Shown here: positions 26,552 through 64,000 of the stretch, piece by piece
Numbering within the stretch: position 1 is the stretch's first letter
Layout: the number at the start of each line of letters is the position of its first letter
DNA from: Tyto alba
Taxonomy: Eukaryota > Chordata > Aves > Strigiformes > Tytonidae
Assembly: GCF_018691265.1 (NCBI RefSeq)
Contig: NW_024881261.1
Coordinates: 24,763,374 to 24,827,373, forward strand
Direction of reading: 5' to 3'
DNA length: 64,000 nt
Made by a program: the position numbers and the translations under genes
The notes under the pieces: model-generated
Database searches by the model: none
The model's input: only the letters and a program-made list of their open reading frames with translations
What the model was told of the DNA's origin: nothing

Positions 26552-29500
26552 GGAAAACCATGCAGTACAGTTAAATTGTTACAGAAATTCTAAGATGTAG
26601 ATATTAAGTCTTTCAGATGTTGACTTGTTTAGCAAGACTACGACTTCTTGTTAGTAATGAAGGCTTTTAGCTTAAATTGTAAACAGTGAAGTAGAGGGAG
26701 AGGGGAAGGACCTGTGCTGTGGGCTGGGTTATATAGAATTTTTTTCTAGGCTATTACTGAAGTGATCTGTGTTTTGTACAAGTAGTTTTTAAAACCTTTC
26801 CTACACTCTTTAAAAAGTCTGATTTACATCAATTAATGGACATGTCACAAATGCTTGCTTCTTGCAAAACTGAGGGAGATACTGTGCTCATCCTAAATGT
26901 AATAATCATTTAATTAACTTTGCTGTTAAAAAGCACCACATGTAATTTCTTGTTTCCACTGCACTGACGGCATTCTTTCTTAGGCTGTAAGCATAGATGC
27001 TTAGTCGTAAGCACTTGAAATAAATACTGTAGAGATAAGTCACCAAAGGGAAAGACCTGTGAATAATACTTTCATTTAGGCTTTTAAGAAATAGCAGTAG
27101 AGCAAATCTCCTTGCTTGTGCCTTGGGATCCACTATCTACTTGCTACTTTTGACAGGTTAAGAGATACTTTTCTCACACTGGCCTATAAAGGAGCCTAAA
27201 ATATGTAGTCTGTAGGGATCAGAATTGTGGGCTTCCTTGTGAGAGATCAAGGTCAGAATTTTGTTGTATTTATCTTTTAGTGCTAAAACATCTGAACAGT
27301 GAGTACACAAAGTGAAAAATTGACATGCTTGTTTACTTGTCCCGTGACCTTACAGATTAATCCTAAAGACTTACTATTCAGTGAGTTTTACAGGGTAGCT
27401 CTTGTCATGCTGCTTTTCTGTTCCTATTGAGATATAGCAGTTTCTTCTGATGTGAAAGAAGCAAGGGAAAAATCTCCGCACAGAAAATTTTCTCACAAAG
27501 TGAATTCCTGCAGTTGGTCTTATGTGAGCATAGCTGTGTGTCTTGTCCCAGCCATGTTCTGCACGCATTTGGAGTTAGATCAAAGAAGGTGGTTTTGTGG
27601 TTGCACTGCACAAGAAAACCTGCACTGGAAGTAGTTTGGGTATTACAGGTAAGACTTTTGTTTTAATGGGCAGTGGCCCTTAACTGTGGATGATGATGTA
27701 GGTATAGGTTATTTCATTACTTAGTTCTGTTTCTGAATGGAGGTGAACAAGAACAGCTTCCTGTTACTTTAAATAACCTCGTCAGTGTGGGAGGGAGGTT
27801 GTTGCTAGAAGACTTCAATTTCAAACTTGGGCATGGTTCAATAGTATTGTTAGATTGATTTACCAAGTGATGATTTTTTTTATACATCCTTTTCTTCAGT
27901 TATGGCTTTTTGTTGGAGTGGAAGTTTCTTACCACCTTCTGTAGGATATCAGCAATACAGTTGCCTTTTTTGAGGCAGAGCATAACTACTTGGAAGCACT
28001 GTTTAAAAATCCCTCACAAAATTATGGTAAACAAGCTGCTGGCTGAATGAATTTTGCTATGACCCTTCTCTTATCCTTTTTTCCTGTTGTATGAAATCTG
28101 ACACTGAGGCGTATACTTTCTCCGGATAGTATGGCAATTTAATACTGTTCAGAGGGTGGAGAATGGCTTCTTGGACTTCTTGGGTTTTGTTTCATACTAC
28201 AGACTTTGAAATGAAGTAGAAGACAGATTAAAACCAGGATTTGAGAGCCTGACTAGATTTGTTTTCAGAAGCCATGCAATACAAATTGTTACAATAATTC
28301 CCTCCCCCAATGTAATAGTTGAAAGCAAATCTCAAGCCTGTTTGCTTCAAGAGACTTTCTTTTAACTTTTTTTTGTAGGCCTACTTGTAAACCTTTCAAA
28401 GAAAAGCTGGTGATCTGTGAAACATTTACTGGTTTTGTTCTGAGCTGTTCGAGCTCTGGTCTACATAGCATATCTAACAGTGCTTTATTATATTCTAATG
28501 AAGATCACTTTACTGTATTTGTAAAATGAATTACAGTGATCTGGGTTTAATTATAAAATTATGTTTTGATTTGGGGTGGCTAATTTCACAGTATGTCAAT
28601 ATTGAACATTACCTAAACATAGAAAGAAGCAGGGACTAATAGAGCAATCTGTTTCATTTGTTTGAAATGCCAGCCTCTTAGGTAACTCCTTGGAGTGTAA
28701 CCATACTTTGCCTATTCACCTTTATCCCTCTTGCAATGGATTTCAGCACTTGATCAAGTGAAAAACTGCCCTTCTCCTAGGTCTTGGAGAAAATACACTC
28801 TATATACTTGATGGATCTGGCATATTTTCAATGGCATTGTGTTTTGAGCAATGGCTTGCAAAGGTAAACACCTGCAACTGATTTCAATGTCTTGGCTGGT
28901 GAATAAACTGCTTTTCTTCTCTCAAGAATAAATTTCAGTTCCTGGGGGCAGGGAGGGGAAATGAAGCTGTTAGCATTTAATCTATTTGTTCAGATTTCTC
29001 CCAGAAAGAGACCGGAAATTACTTTATTTTAAATAAATAAATAAAAATATATTTTTATTATTTGAATTGCTCAGTAGCTCACCTGGTAGAGTAGTAAGTT
29101 AGTGCCAGTGGTTTTACCAAATAAAAACCAGTGACTCAGCGACAGGGAGGGTCAATGGCCTAGCTGCTGTTACTTGTTGCCCACAGGAATATAGATGTTT
29201 ACCTGTGTGAGTTCTCCACTACTTGGGCCTCGGTAAGAGAAGTGACTGTGTTATTTACAGTAATGTTATTTGTATTACATCTGCTGTTAAAATAATTGTT
29301 TGAGCAGAAAGGATGTCAACTTATACTTGTGTTAAAATGGAATCATTTAAAAAAACAAAACAAAACAAAAACCACAGCAAAACAAAAACATAGCGCTCTA
29401 TTTAAAGCTTCCATTTCATAATCACTTCAGTGGAAGAAATGTAAAGAAATACTTCTCTTGTAATCCTATATCAGGTTCTAGAATTTGAAACCTGATTCAT

Positions 29501-31920
29501 TTTGCTTTGGTCATATTTTCCCCTTCAGGTATGGCAGAAAACTAGGCAGGATATTTCCTGACTTCATGCAGAAATTCAGCTGCTTCATCTTGAAGTAGAA
29601 TGAAGCTCTGCTTGTTTCATTTACAATTGCATTTCAAACATTAACCCAGTTTCAGAAAACCCTACCTCTGTATTTAGTACAGCACTACTTAGATCTAGAT
29701 AGTGCCGACAGTAAACTTGCCCCAAAGAATAAACTAAATAAAATATGCATATGATCAATTTAATATGCAATTAAACATTTTCCCTGAGCAATTAGCATCA
29801 AGACAACTAATAATTATCCTGTGCCACACTGCAAACATATACACATTTATGTAGGATGACTTTGGTAATAAGTTATGAATAAAAATATGCATATATAAAA
29901 ACATCTGAGTAAACATAATATTATGGCAATGAAGTGTGTGTTTTCGTGCTGGAGTTTATTTAATCTGCTTAAAAGCAATACTTTTCCCCAAAGAATTTTA
30001 AAATTGACATGCCTATGAGTTCATGGTCTGAATTGCACAACTGCTTACCTGCTTGTGATTACATGTCACCTGCTTTGTCCTAGATGCATTGCAGTAACAG
30101 GTAGAGTTTGGAGTTAGGAGATTCAATCCCATGCAAACAACTGTATGTACATGTGACAGAGCAATTGATTCTATGCCAAAAAGCTTGGAAATCTTTTAAG
30201 CATATGAAAAAACTGAGATATATGAAGAAAATGCAAAAGTAAGAAGCAAGTGATGAGCAGGATTGTAGAAGGCTAGATACTTAATTACGTAAGATTACCT
30301 CTGAATGAATACATAGAAGTGTACTTAAAGGTGAGATTTTTGGAAGGATTAGAAACTAATGATGTGGGTGATGTGTGTGTTTTCACCTGTCATCAAACAT
30401 AGCGGATGGCATTGTGTTTGGTGCAGAAGATGAAGTCATGATGAGGATGATAATGATAGGTAATTGTTTTAAGGCTTACGTGCATCATTTTTGTGACAGT
30501 GCGTGGCAAGTAACAGAAATGTATGGTGCTTTTAAGACACGTAGATGGATTTAAAGGATTGACTTTTGTGGAAGGTGTGAAGAAAGAAAACTTACTACTT
30601 TGGAAAAAAGAAGAATTTGAGCTACATAAAAAGCAAGGGTATCACTTGGAAGTTGACCTCATACTTTGACTTGATTGCTATGTAAGGAGTAATGCAACTT
30701 TAGGTATAAACTGCTTGGTTAGATATGCAGTAGTTACTTCACTTTAGTTTGTGGGAGTCAATGGACTACTTTGGAGAGGTAGAAAATGGAGAGATGAAGA
30801 AAAGGAAGCTTGCTCTTGGTACACCTGAGGTTGTTCTGTGTGCCAGATTGAAGAGTTTAATTAACAAAAAAAAAAAGTCAGAAACTGGTGTTCAAGTTAT
30901 GTATATTTTGAACCAGTTGCTGGTCTCATAGCAGGCAAGTAAGGGAACATAAAGGAGTAAGTGTGGAGTTGGAGGGGCAAAAATTTTTGGAGCCCTTCTG
31001 ATTTAAGCTGTTACTGAAAAATGTCTTCAGGTGAGGCTCAAGGCATTAGTTTTTTTGCATCTTAGGTGTAAAGAAAATGGGTCTGAGTTACCTTTACATA
31101 AAACCTAACTTACAAATAAGTGTTGAATTGATTTCCAAAGGATACCTTGCATAAGGTGAAAGAAGGAGCAAACCCAACTTTTTTTTCCTCTTTTTTCACT
31201 TCAAAACCACTGAAGAGACAGTTTCAAGAACTCTGAAGACTGCTCGATCTGAGGCTAGATTTACAGAATGTAGGTGATGGTCATCAGAATTACAAGAAAA
31301 TGCAACCAGTAAACTACTGTGTATATACAATGTATTTATAGCTTGAGCTATTTATAATTTGGCTGGTAAGCATAAGTACTCCTTAGTGTCAGGATCTGTA
31401 GTTGGGCTCTAATCTCACAGTGGAGAATGCAGAAGAGGGAACTTGTGGAGAGCCTTCTTCATAGCCCAGTTATATTAATAGCCTCGGCTATAGGACTTTT
31501 TAAATTATTTTAAAAACACTCTTACTACTGTAGTAATGGGAAAGTGAATGTGTTTTTTTTACTTGCTTTGTCCCAGGTGCAGGACCAAAGCAGGAAAGCC
31601 ATGCATGAAATAACAAATTCCCTACCATTCAGTAAGGAAGAACCTTCTTTTTCCTGTAGTGCTAGCATAGGATTCTGTTCAAAATGAAGGCTGAGCCTCT
31701 AGAGAACGACAGAGATTTATCTGTATTTTTGAGCTGCTGCTTTGCACCCTTCTCTGAGAGATGTATCCTGTGCTTTGGGTGGTGGTTTTCCAACAGAAAG
31801 TGAATTTTTAAAATTTTCAGTGGATATAAACTGCAGACAAAATATGAATGCAGGTTGGCTTGTGTGAAACTAATGAGGAGGCCTAGGGCAAATGAATAAA
31901 ATTCTTTCTAGAAAAGACAC

Positions 31921-31952
31921 GTGCATGTGTGTGTGCACGTGTGTGTTTCTGT
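31921..31952. repeat. Imperfect (GT)n repeat
   Basis: An alternating purine-pyrimidine stretch, GTGCATGTGTGTGTGCACGT and onward, containing GTGCAC palindromic units. Confidence 0.8.
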
Positions 31953-34900
31953 GGGGTTTTTGTTCCTTTTTTGATCAGGGTTTCTTCTTCCCTCCATGTT
32001 GAGCAATATTCACTGTGCAGAGCACTAATCTTTTGTTGGTTTCTTGAATACAGCAGAAGCAACTTTAATACCTTGAAATTAGCTTTGTTTTTCTTTGTAA
32101 TGCCTTGTACTATTATATGAAACAACAAATGTCTAATTTGAAGTAGAATTTTACTTTTATTGTTATTTCTGTATTGCAAGGGAAAGAGACTTTTGAAGCC
32201 TGAAGTTGCATTCTGTTTTGTAAGCAGTGATTGTTGCGATCTCCCCTGTTCTAGATTGTATTGTTTCCCAATTTGGAAGAAGGAGCAGGATTGCTCCTTT
32301 CAGTACATAAAAAATATAAACTGTATTTAGAAAACTGTTTAGCAGTGTATGCTGTTTCATGCACGTCTTCCTCATTACAGTGCTTGTTTATGAAGATGCA
32401 GGTTAGCTTTTTGTCTGTTCAGTTCCATCAGCTGTAGTGATGCCTGTTGACGGAAGAGGTTAATACTAGGGCGAAGTGATGTAGAGAGCTGTGTTCAAGG
32501 GGGACTCATCATGTCTAGGGAGGTAGATTTTACATTTTCCTGTAAGAGCCAGTTAAAATACTCTGGGAGATAAATTTCTAAGCATACAAGTTTGCATTGT
32601 AGGCTTTCCATATTTTTTATGGTGGGAAGGAAGAGGCAAGTTTTTTCATTTTACACTTCTTGGTCTTTAAAAAAAGTTGTTTTAAGGATATTATATAGAA
32701 ATTTTAGCTGAACAGCAACGAAAAAGCTAGGAATTACTTGCTGTATGCTCTGCACACATCATTTCAGCTCAGGTTTGCAAAGGAACTGGTGTGCCCAGAT
32801 GAATAGAGTTCTTAAGCTTGTTTAAGGAAAGTTTGTTTTCTTGTGGGCTGAGGTGTGGGAGAGTGCTCCCCCTCTTACTGTTAGCTGTAGAAATATGTCG
32901 ATTTGGACACACTGTCAGGAGTGCAGGATGGAGGTGAGATTTCCAGTTTTCAAGACAATTCAAGAACGTGAGACAGGCAGTCTTTTTGTGTGTGCCCTCA
33001 TAATCTTCTTCAGCAGTCATCTGCTAATTGTTCTCTGTGTACACAATGTGAAGGACGTTCCTGCAAGAACGTGTTTGCAACTCCGAAATCTAGTATCACT
33101 GTTGCAGTTAGATACCTTGGAGTGTGTGAATCCAGGAGGACACAAAGGGTTTTAAACTTCTCAGTTTTGGATAATTTACATACCTCTGACAGTTGCATTG
33201 TGTATCGTAATTCCCATGCAAGCATATTCTTTGAAAGTACGGGAGGGGAATGTGAGAAGTGGAAGCCACTGTGTAGTAAGGAAATAGGAGTTTTAAAGAG
33301 TAAAGAGAACACGAACCTGCATTCTAGCAGTGAAGTTACTCTTGGGGGAAGAGAAGTTTCAGACTAGTTTTTCCTCAGCACACACTGTTTATGTAATTCA
33401 TTGATTTAAAGGTGTAATAAAAAAAAAAAAATTGACACTCTGGATTGTCCTCTTTTTTTGGAACTGCCCTTGTGCTGGCTTTTGCTTTGTGATCTCTGAA
33501 TGCCTAGGTGCTACATTAAGGTTTGTAGCAAGTCTGACGTTTTCACAGTTGGGCAGTGATAGCCTGTCATCATGATTTTATCATCATTTGAGTTAGTGTG
33601 TACTTTTTACCGTGTGATACAAGTGTCGTACTGTAGAGCTAACATGGGATCTACTGGTCAGTTGTCTTAAGTTGTTTTTAAAAAAAGAATTGGACTTTAG
33701 CATACCTTATAATAACTAGTTCCTGAAACATGGATTTTTTTTTTTTTCAGATGTTGAAAGTAAATTCCTTCTTTTTTTTTTTTTTTTTTAAAACCCATAG
33801 AATAGGTGCAGTAAGGGGATTGCAGCTGAAAGTACTCATAATACCTTGCCTTGCCTGTGACCAAGAACAACTGCTTCAGTAGTTGAGACTAGAAATCAGT
33901 ACCTGTGGCTCATTCAGCTTTTGGTTTTCCATTTTATTTTTTTAAAATCATCACTTAGAAATGCTACTGGTGGGATTTCTTGTTCAAAAACTTCTTTTTT
34001 TCAAACTATGATGCGATGGTTAAAAGAAAGGTAGATAGCCCCTGAAGGTGCTTTGTGAAAATGTAGGTATTCTGGGAAAATAAGCTTGCTGCCTCTGTCT
34101 TTCCAAAGGCTGTAAATGAAGTAATTGAAGTAGGGTAAAAAGTAGGACCAGAACAATATATCCCTAGTGAAGGTTGTGGCAGTTTCCACTTTCAATAAAA
34201 TTTGCCCCTCTGTACTGTTAACTCTGAAATTACTTGCGTGCTGTTTCTATTCATAGGATAACAGAGATACAATATTTGTGTATCATCCATGAGGATGTGT
34301 ATTCCAGCAGATTGTCAGACTGTGTTGAGGTGTTTCTGAAAAGGCATTGAGACTCAGTTGCATATGTGAACAGTTGAGATTGTTGATTTACTGTTTCAAA
34401 CTTAAATTTCTTGGGAGTGCATGTGAAACTTTTCATTGCTTTTAACCTGTGTATAACATTTAATGAGAGTAGCACTTTAAAACCATAATTGTGTGTACAC
34501 AGCTAATGCCTAACAATTTTCAAACAATCTGTTTAAAGCCTCAGAGTGCTATAACGATGCAAATAGTAATCTTCGTGCTTTCACTGGGATTTATAGTTGT
34601 GGGTAACTTTGCATACTCCAAAAAAAAACTTCTTAGTCTTAACAATGTGACTTGTTGGGGGGTGGGATGTCAGAACATGCTAAATGCTTTAAGAATTTAA
34701 TGGGAATTATAAATGTAGTCAGATGAGCATGTAAATTCCACAAGCACAAAAACAACAGTAGGAAAAACATCATAATTTTGGGCCAGAGTTTTGAGACAAA
34801 TTATGGTATAAGGTAACAGTACTCCAGCTGAATTTTTAGCAAGGATTCATTATATGCAGTGGAAAAGCCTGTTAGTTTCTAAGGATAGATAGCTGTGATT

Positions 34901-37900
34901 CATTAAAATAAATAAATATTTTACTGGTTGCATAAATGACTTACATCCTTAAATATGGAAAGTGCAGTGGTTTAACTAAATGCTAACACTGTGTTGTTAT
35001 TCCTAAATTAGTATGATTTTTGTGTGGACCAATCTCAGGGTTTGCAGTAGATATGAAGACTGTGAGAAAGCAGTAAGGATCCTTACTGGTGGGTCCTTAC
35101 TGTTTCAGAACTTATAAACTGTGCTAAGTAGTTGAAACTCATGTTTGTTTTTTAAAAAAATCAATTATGAAACACTTTCTGAAGTCACAAACCCCAGTAT
35201 TTTTCATTATTTTTAGTCTTTCTAGCACAGACTTACTAAGCATGGGTTTTCTTGGTGTTTTCTGAAGTGACTGTAATGACGAAGCTATGGTCAATATTCA
35301 GTGTATGCACATATAATTATTAGTGAAATCAGTCTTCAGTGTTAGGATAATCACAAACAATTAGTGTCTAAAATGAGTTTAAAACTATAAATGTTACAAA
35401 ACCACATTTTGAGGGTGTGCTTATTCTAAAATATTGGGGTGTGGGGGAAGAACCTGAACTTCTTAAGGTAAGGTTGCTGTGGCATCCAGTGCTTCGCTGA
35501 CATCTTCAGTGCTATAATTCAGTCCTTTCCAGTATGTGGACAAGGGGCTAGTATCCTTCATAGGCCTGAAAACCTCACAGTATTCCTTGGGTAGCTCATG
35601 TTTTTTTCTATTTACTGCAGTAACCCAAATCTGGAAACACTGATTTCTGCTTTTTAATTCCCTGTTCTTTCTGCTCTGCCAGATGTTAAAGTTGGATGAT
35701 ATTTTGGATTCTTTATGGTGAATGATGTCACTCATGCATTTTTCTCTTTTCCTTTGTTACGTGGGTGGTTACTTTTCCTTTTTCTACCCTGTATCAAATG
35801 CATGCAAAACGATGAGCTGTGATGCTATCCTCTTCCAACTCACTCGCTGGACCAACTTGCAGTCTCCCCTTGCCCCTTCCACCCCCCCACACCCCCACCC
35901 CGCAAATTTGCCTCTACTGCAATTAGAAATACAGTTATTTGAACAGGGCAACCTTTTAAATTTGTATGTAGAATTTCTAGTGACTTAAACTAAACCCTCT
36001 TGAAAGTTGTAATTTACCTTGTTGCCAAAATTAAAGGAATTAAAAATTCTTCTTAGCTTATTAGCTCTATTGAAGGAATAATAGTATATTACTGGATTAG
36101 CATTACTCATGGATACTTCAGATACAGAGATACTTCAGTGACAGAGCAGACACCATACTTCTATAAAGGTTTTGTAACACAGTTATTAATGTGGTATTTA
36201 AATACTAGATGAAAAAGTTAATTTACTTCTGAACTGAGGTTGGATAACAAGAAAAACATTACTGGTTCATCTGGTATAAAACATTGCAGTGTTGAATAAC
36301 TGGCCCTGCTAGTTCCTGTAAGAGATGAAATGGAATTTACCTTCCTGGTGACTAATCATTGTTTTTTGGAAGATAATGGATACTCAATTGCTGTATTTTA
36401 GAAGAGAAACTATTGATTACAAAAGGAGATACAAGTAGGGGATGTATTTCAGTTTGGATTATGTTCTGGCCTAGTTAAAAAAACAACCAACCAAACAAAA
36501 CTAACCCCTCAGTTTATCTTAATTGAGACAGTTGTGAGCCAGAAATTACACTACCGGTATGAATGCAGTTTTGCTTTGACTGTCCAAGCTAAAGCAATAT
36601 AAAATGTTTGTTTATTGTGCTGACAAGAATGTGTATATTCTTAACTTTCAGTAGCTCAGAGATCAGTAATAAAGTTGCTAATGTAAATGACCAAAATATA
36701 TACCGGAGCCTGTAAGTTTCTTGAAAACTTGTGTGTGAAGCGATAGGATTTGCAAGCTATTATTAGGTTTGGTATGGGAACATCAGTCTTTGTAGCCTTG
36801 AACTACCAACAACCTTTGTCCTTTATTTTACCTTTAGTTAAAAACAAAACAAAACAAAAAAGGGTGGAGTGGGGGCGTTGAAATAGGGAAGTAAATGAAT
36901 GTTGGCTAATGGCCATGTCTTTTCTGAGATCAAGGAAGAAAAAAAAGGATATGTGTGCTCCTCCTGTCTGGGTATGACAACTTTGCCTTGCTGGTGTCAG
37001 TATTCCTTGGAATCTGGATTTTGATTTAAGATGATCCTGTATCTCAATAATATAAACCCAGTTTCAGTAATTCTGTGTTATGTTGTGTTGAGGTGTAAGG
37101 GTATATCTACATGGAACTGATGCTGCCTTAAGAATACCCTTAAAAACAAGCATTCCCTGCTTCCCAGAACTGTAATGGAATACAGATTCGTAGGTCAAGT
37201 GAAGATAATCTGTCAGCTTTTGAAGTATTGTGGCATAGAGTGGAAATATAAAAATTGAAGGTGAAAACAACAAATAATTACTTTGATGCATAAAACTAGT
37301 GGAATTGTTTAGCTAAATTTGGAAACCGTGACTTTGTGAAAAAAACTATGACTTTGTGATACTAGCTGCTAGAAGCCAACCTGGGAAGGTATTCTATTAC
37401 TGGAGTATCCCACCTGAAGAAATAGTTGCAGGTAATTTTCTTTGTTACGGATCTGTTTACAGATACTTGCATGTAGGTACTAACACATGAGTATTTTGGA
37501 TGATGCATATAAGTAACTTCATAAAGGCTCTACAATTTACTGCAGAAACTGTTTGGGGGTGTTTAATCTCTGGTAGTTTGTCACATAGCAGATTAGGAAG
37601 ATCAGGAAATAAATTTGTATCAATTCTTAAATCTTTCTCTGAAAAGTTCTGTGTATTGCTTCCAGACGTTGAAAGATTTTCATAATGCTTTTTGTTCTGA
37701 TTCTGCATCATAGCTGATGGGAGTTGTCAGACTGCAATAGGTAATTGTTGATCTGTTGAATCCAGTGTTTTTACCATAAAATGGTAGTTTCAGAGGGAAG
37801 TGTGAGTTCTATTGGATGGAAAAGTAAGAAAATGTGTCTTAAGTTTGAGAGTTTTTTGTAAAAATTCCTGGTTTTCTTGTGGAAAGAAACTATATTCATC

Positions 37901-38171
37901 TGTAATAAAGGCCAGTTTGCATCTTAATCTTTGAGCACTATTATGTTGGAAGAACAAGGGATGGTGTCCTGGAGTTGACAGTGTGTTCAAGAATACTGTC
38001 CTAATGTTTGTTCCTTTTTGTTGCACTGGAGAGGTTTGCATGGATTAGTACACAAGGTTGTTTATTATGGTCCAACTTAACATTTATACATTTATGAAAT
38101 ATGTTAAGACAATAAACTTTGTTATTCCCAAGATAGTAAAATGGACGTTTGTCTTGGTAATTAACGTGTGG

Positions 38172-38208
38172 TACACACACACACCCACACACACACACAC
38201 ACACACCC
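38172..38208. repeat. (CA)n microsatellite just upstream of the PHD1 exon
   Basis: About 37 bp of CA units with CCC interruptions, ending 32 bp before the exon at 38241. CA repeats near splice sites bind hnRNP L in vertebrates (established). An effect here is inferred. Confidence 0.9.
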
Positions 38209-38240
38209 AGCTAATTTTGTCTGTTTGTTTTTAAATCTAG

Positions 38241-64000
<25,760 letters not shown>

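Larger units (their letters stand above)
1..38240 (+). other. KAT6B: KAT6B intron upstream of the PHD1 exon (partial)
   Basis: No exon of KAT6B or any other gene could be recognised here on either strand. Open frames are all short (up to 125 codons), have no recognisable domain and look like chance. The sequence is AT-rich, apart from the GC-rich LTR at 896-1501. Other contents are scattered homopolymers and simple repeats (listed separately), a few perfect palindromes, and AT-rich stretches with clustered transcription-factor-like motifs. I saw no CpG island or alternative promoter. The intron must continue upstream, because the first coding exon (NEMM region) is missing. Confidence 0.85.

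Noticed and set aside
29066..29130. tRNA-like stretch with TAGCTCACCTGGTAGAGTAG resembling a polymerase III A box
   Set aside because: No B box (GGTTCRANYCC) follows at the right distance and no cloverleaf can be drawn. At most it is an old tRNA or SINE remnant.
32990..33367. Overlapping open frames of 125 (+), 104 (+) and 100 (-) codons
   Set aside because: Frames on both strands open at once, which indicates a stretch low in stop codons rather than a gene. No known family was recognised.
38208..38240. Alternative acceptor CCCAG ending at 38210 before the PHD1 exon
   Set aside because: It would add 30 bases in frame but these contain TAA and TAG stops, so it is not a productive splice site.

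Overview
The window is a piece of a bird nuclear genome. It lies inside one protein-coding gene on the + strand, KAT6B (also called MORF or MYST4), the catalytic subunit of a MYST-family histone H3 acetyltransferase complex. I identified the gene by reading ten spliced exons whose joined translation matches KAT6 proteins. The bird assignment rests on a solo LTR that resembles avian ERVL-type elements and on the low density of other interspersed repeats. I could not run a database search.

Layout. Bases 1 to 38240 are intron. The first large coding exon of KAT6B (N-terminal winged-helix/NEMM region) is not here and must lie upstream. This intron holds a 606-bp solo LTR at 896-1501 in antisense orientation with a perfect 5-bp target-site duplication, several long homopolymer and microsatellite tracts, and some AT-rich stretches that look like conserved non-coding DNA. 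Bases 38241 to 61285 hold ten coding exons separated by introns of 179 bp to 6.2 kb. Bases 61286 to 64000 are the start of the next intron. The exon carrying the catalytic glutamate region and the long C-terminal acidic and Ser/Met-rich domains lie beyond the window.

How the coding parts fit together. The first four exons (38241-46093) encode the double PHD finger that reads acylated histone H3, followed by a basic linker. The fifth exon (49699-50630) encodes a Ser- and Lys/Arg-rich region and contains three nested, in-frame 5' splice sites. Using them would give the known short, alpha and beta forms. The next two exons (51538-51659, 53283-53398) lead into the MYST domain. Three more exons (55410-55551, 58582-58743, 61192-61285) encode the C2HC zinc finger, the central acetyltransferase core and the acetyl-CoA-binding motif. 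The ten exons total 2008 bp, or 669 codons plus one base, with every splice phase consistent and no frameshift or stop, so the gene looks intact.

Most notable observations. (1) Two related KGL(I/F)DGL modules in exon 49699-50630 lie exactly 327 bp apart. This equals the length of the alpha-specific segment, and each module sits at the same offset in its alternative segment, which suggests an old tandem duplication. (2) One exon has an almost pure-C polypyrimidine tract. (3) A strong isolated 3' splice site followed directly by GT at 23390/23391 is a candidate recursive-splicing point in the long intron. I saw no mobile gene cluster, CRISPR array or unknown multigene system. This is an ordinary vertebrate gene body.
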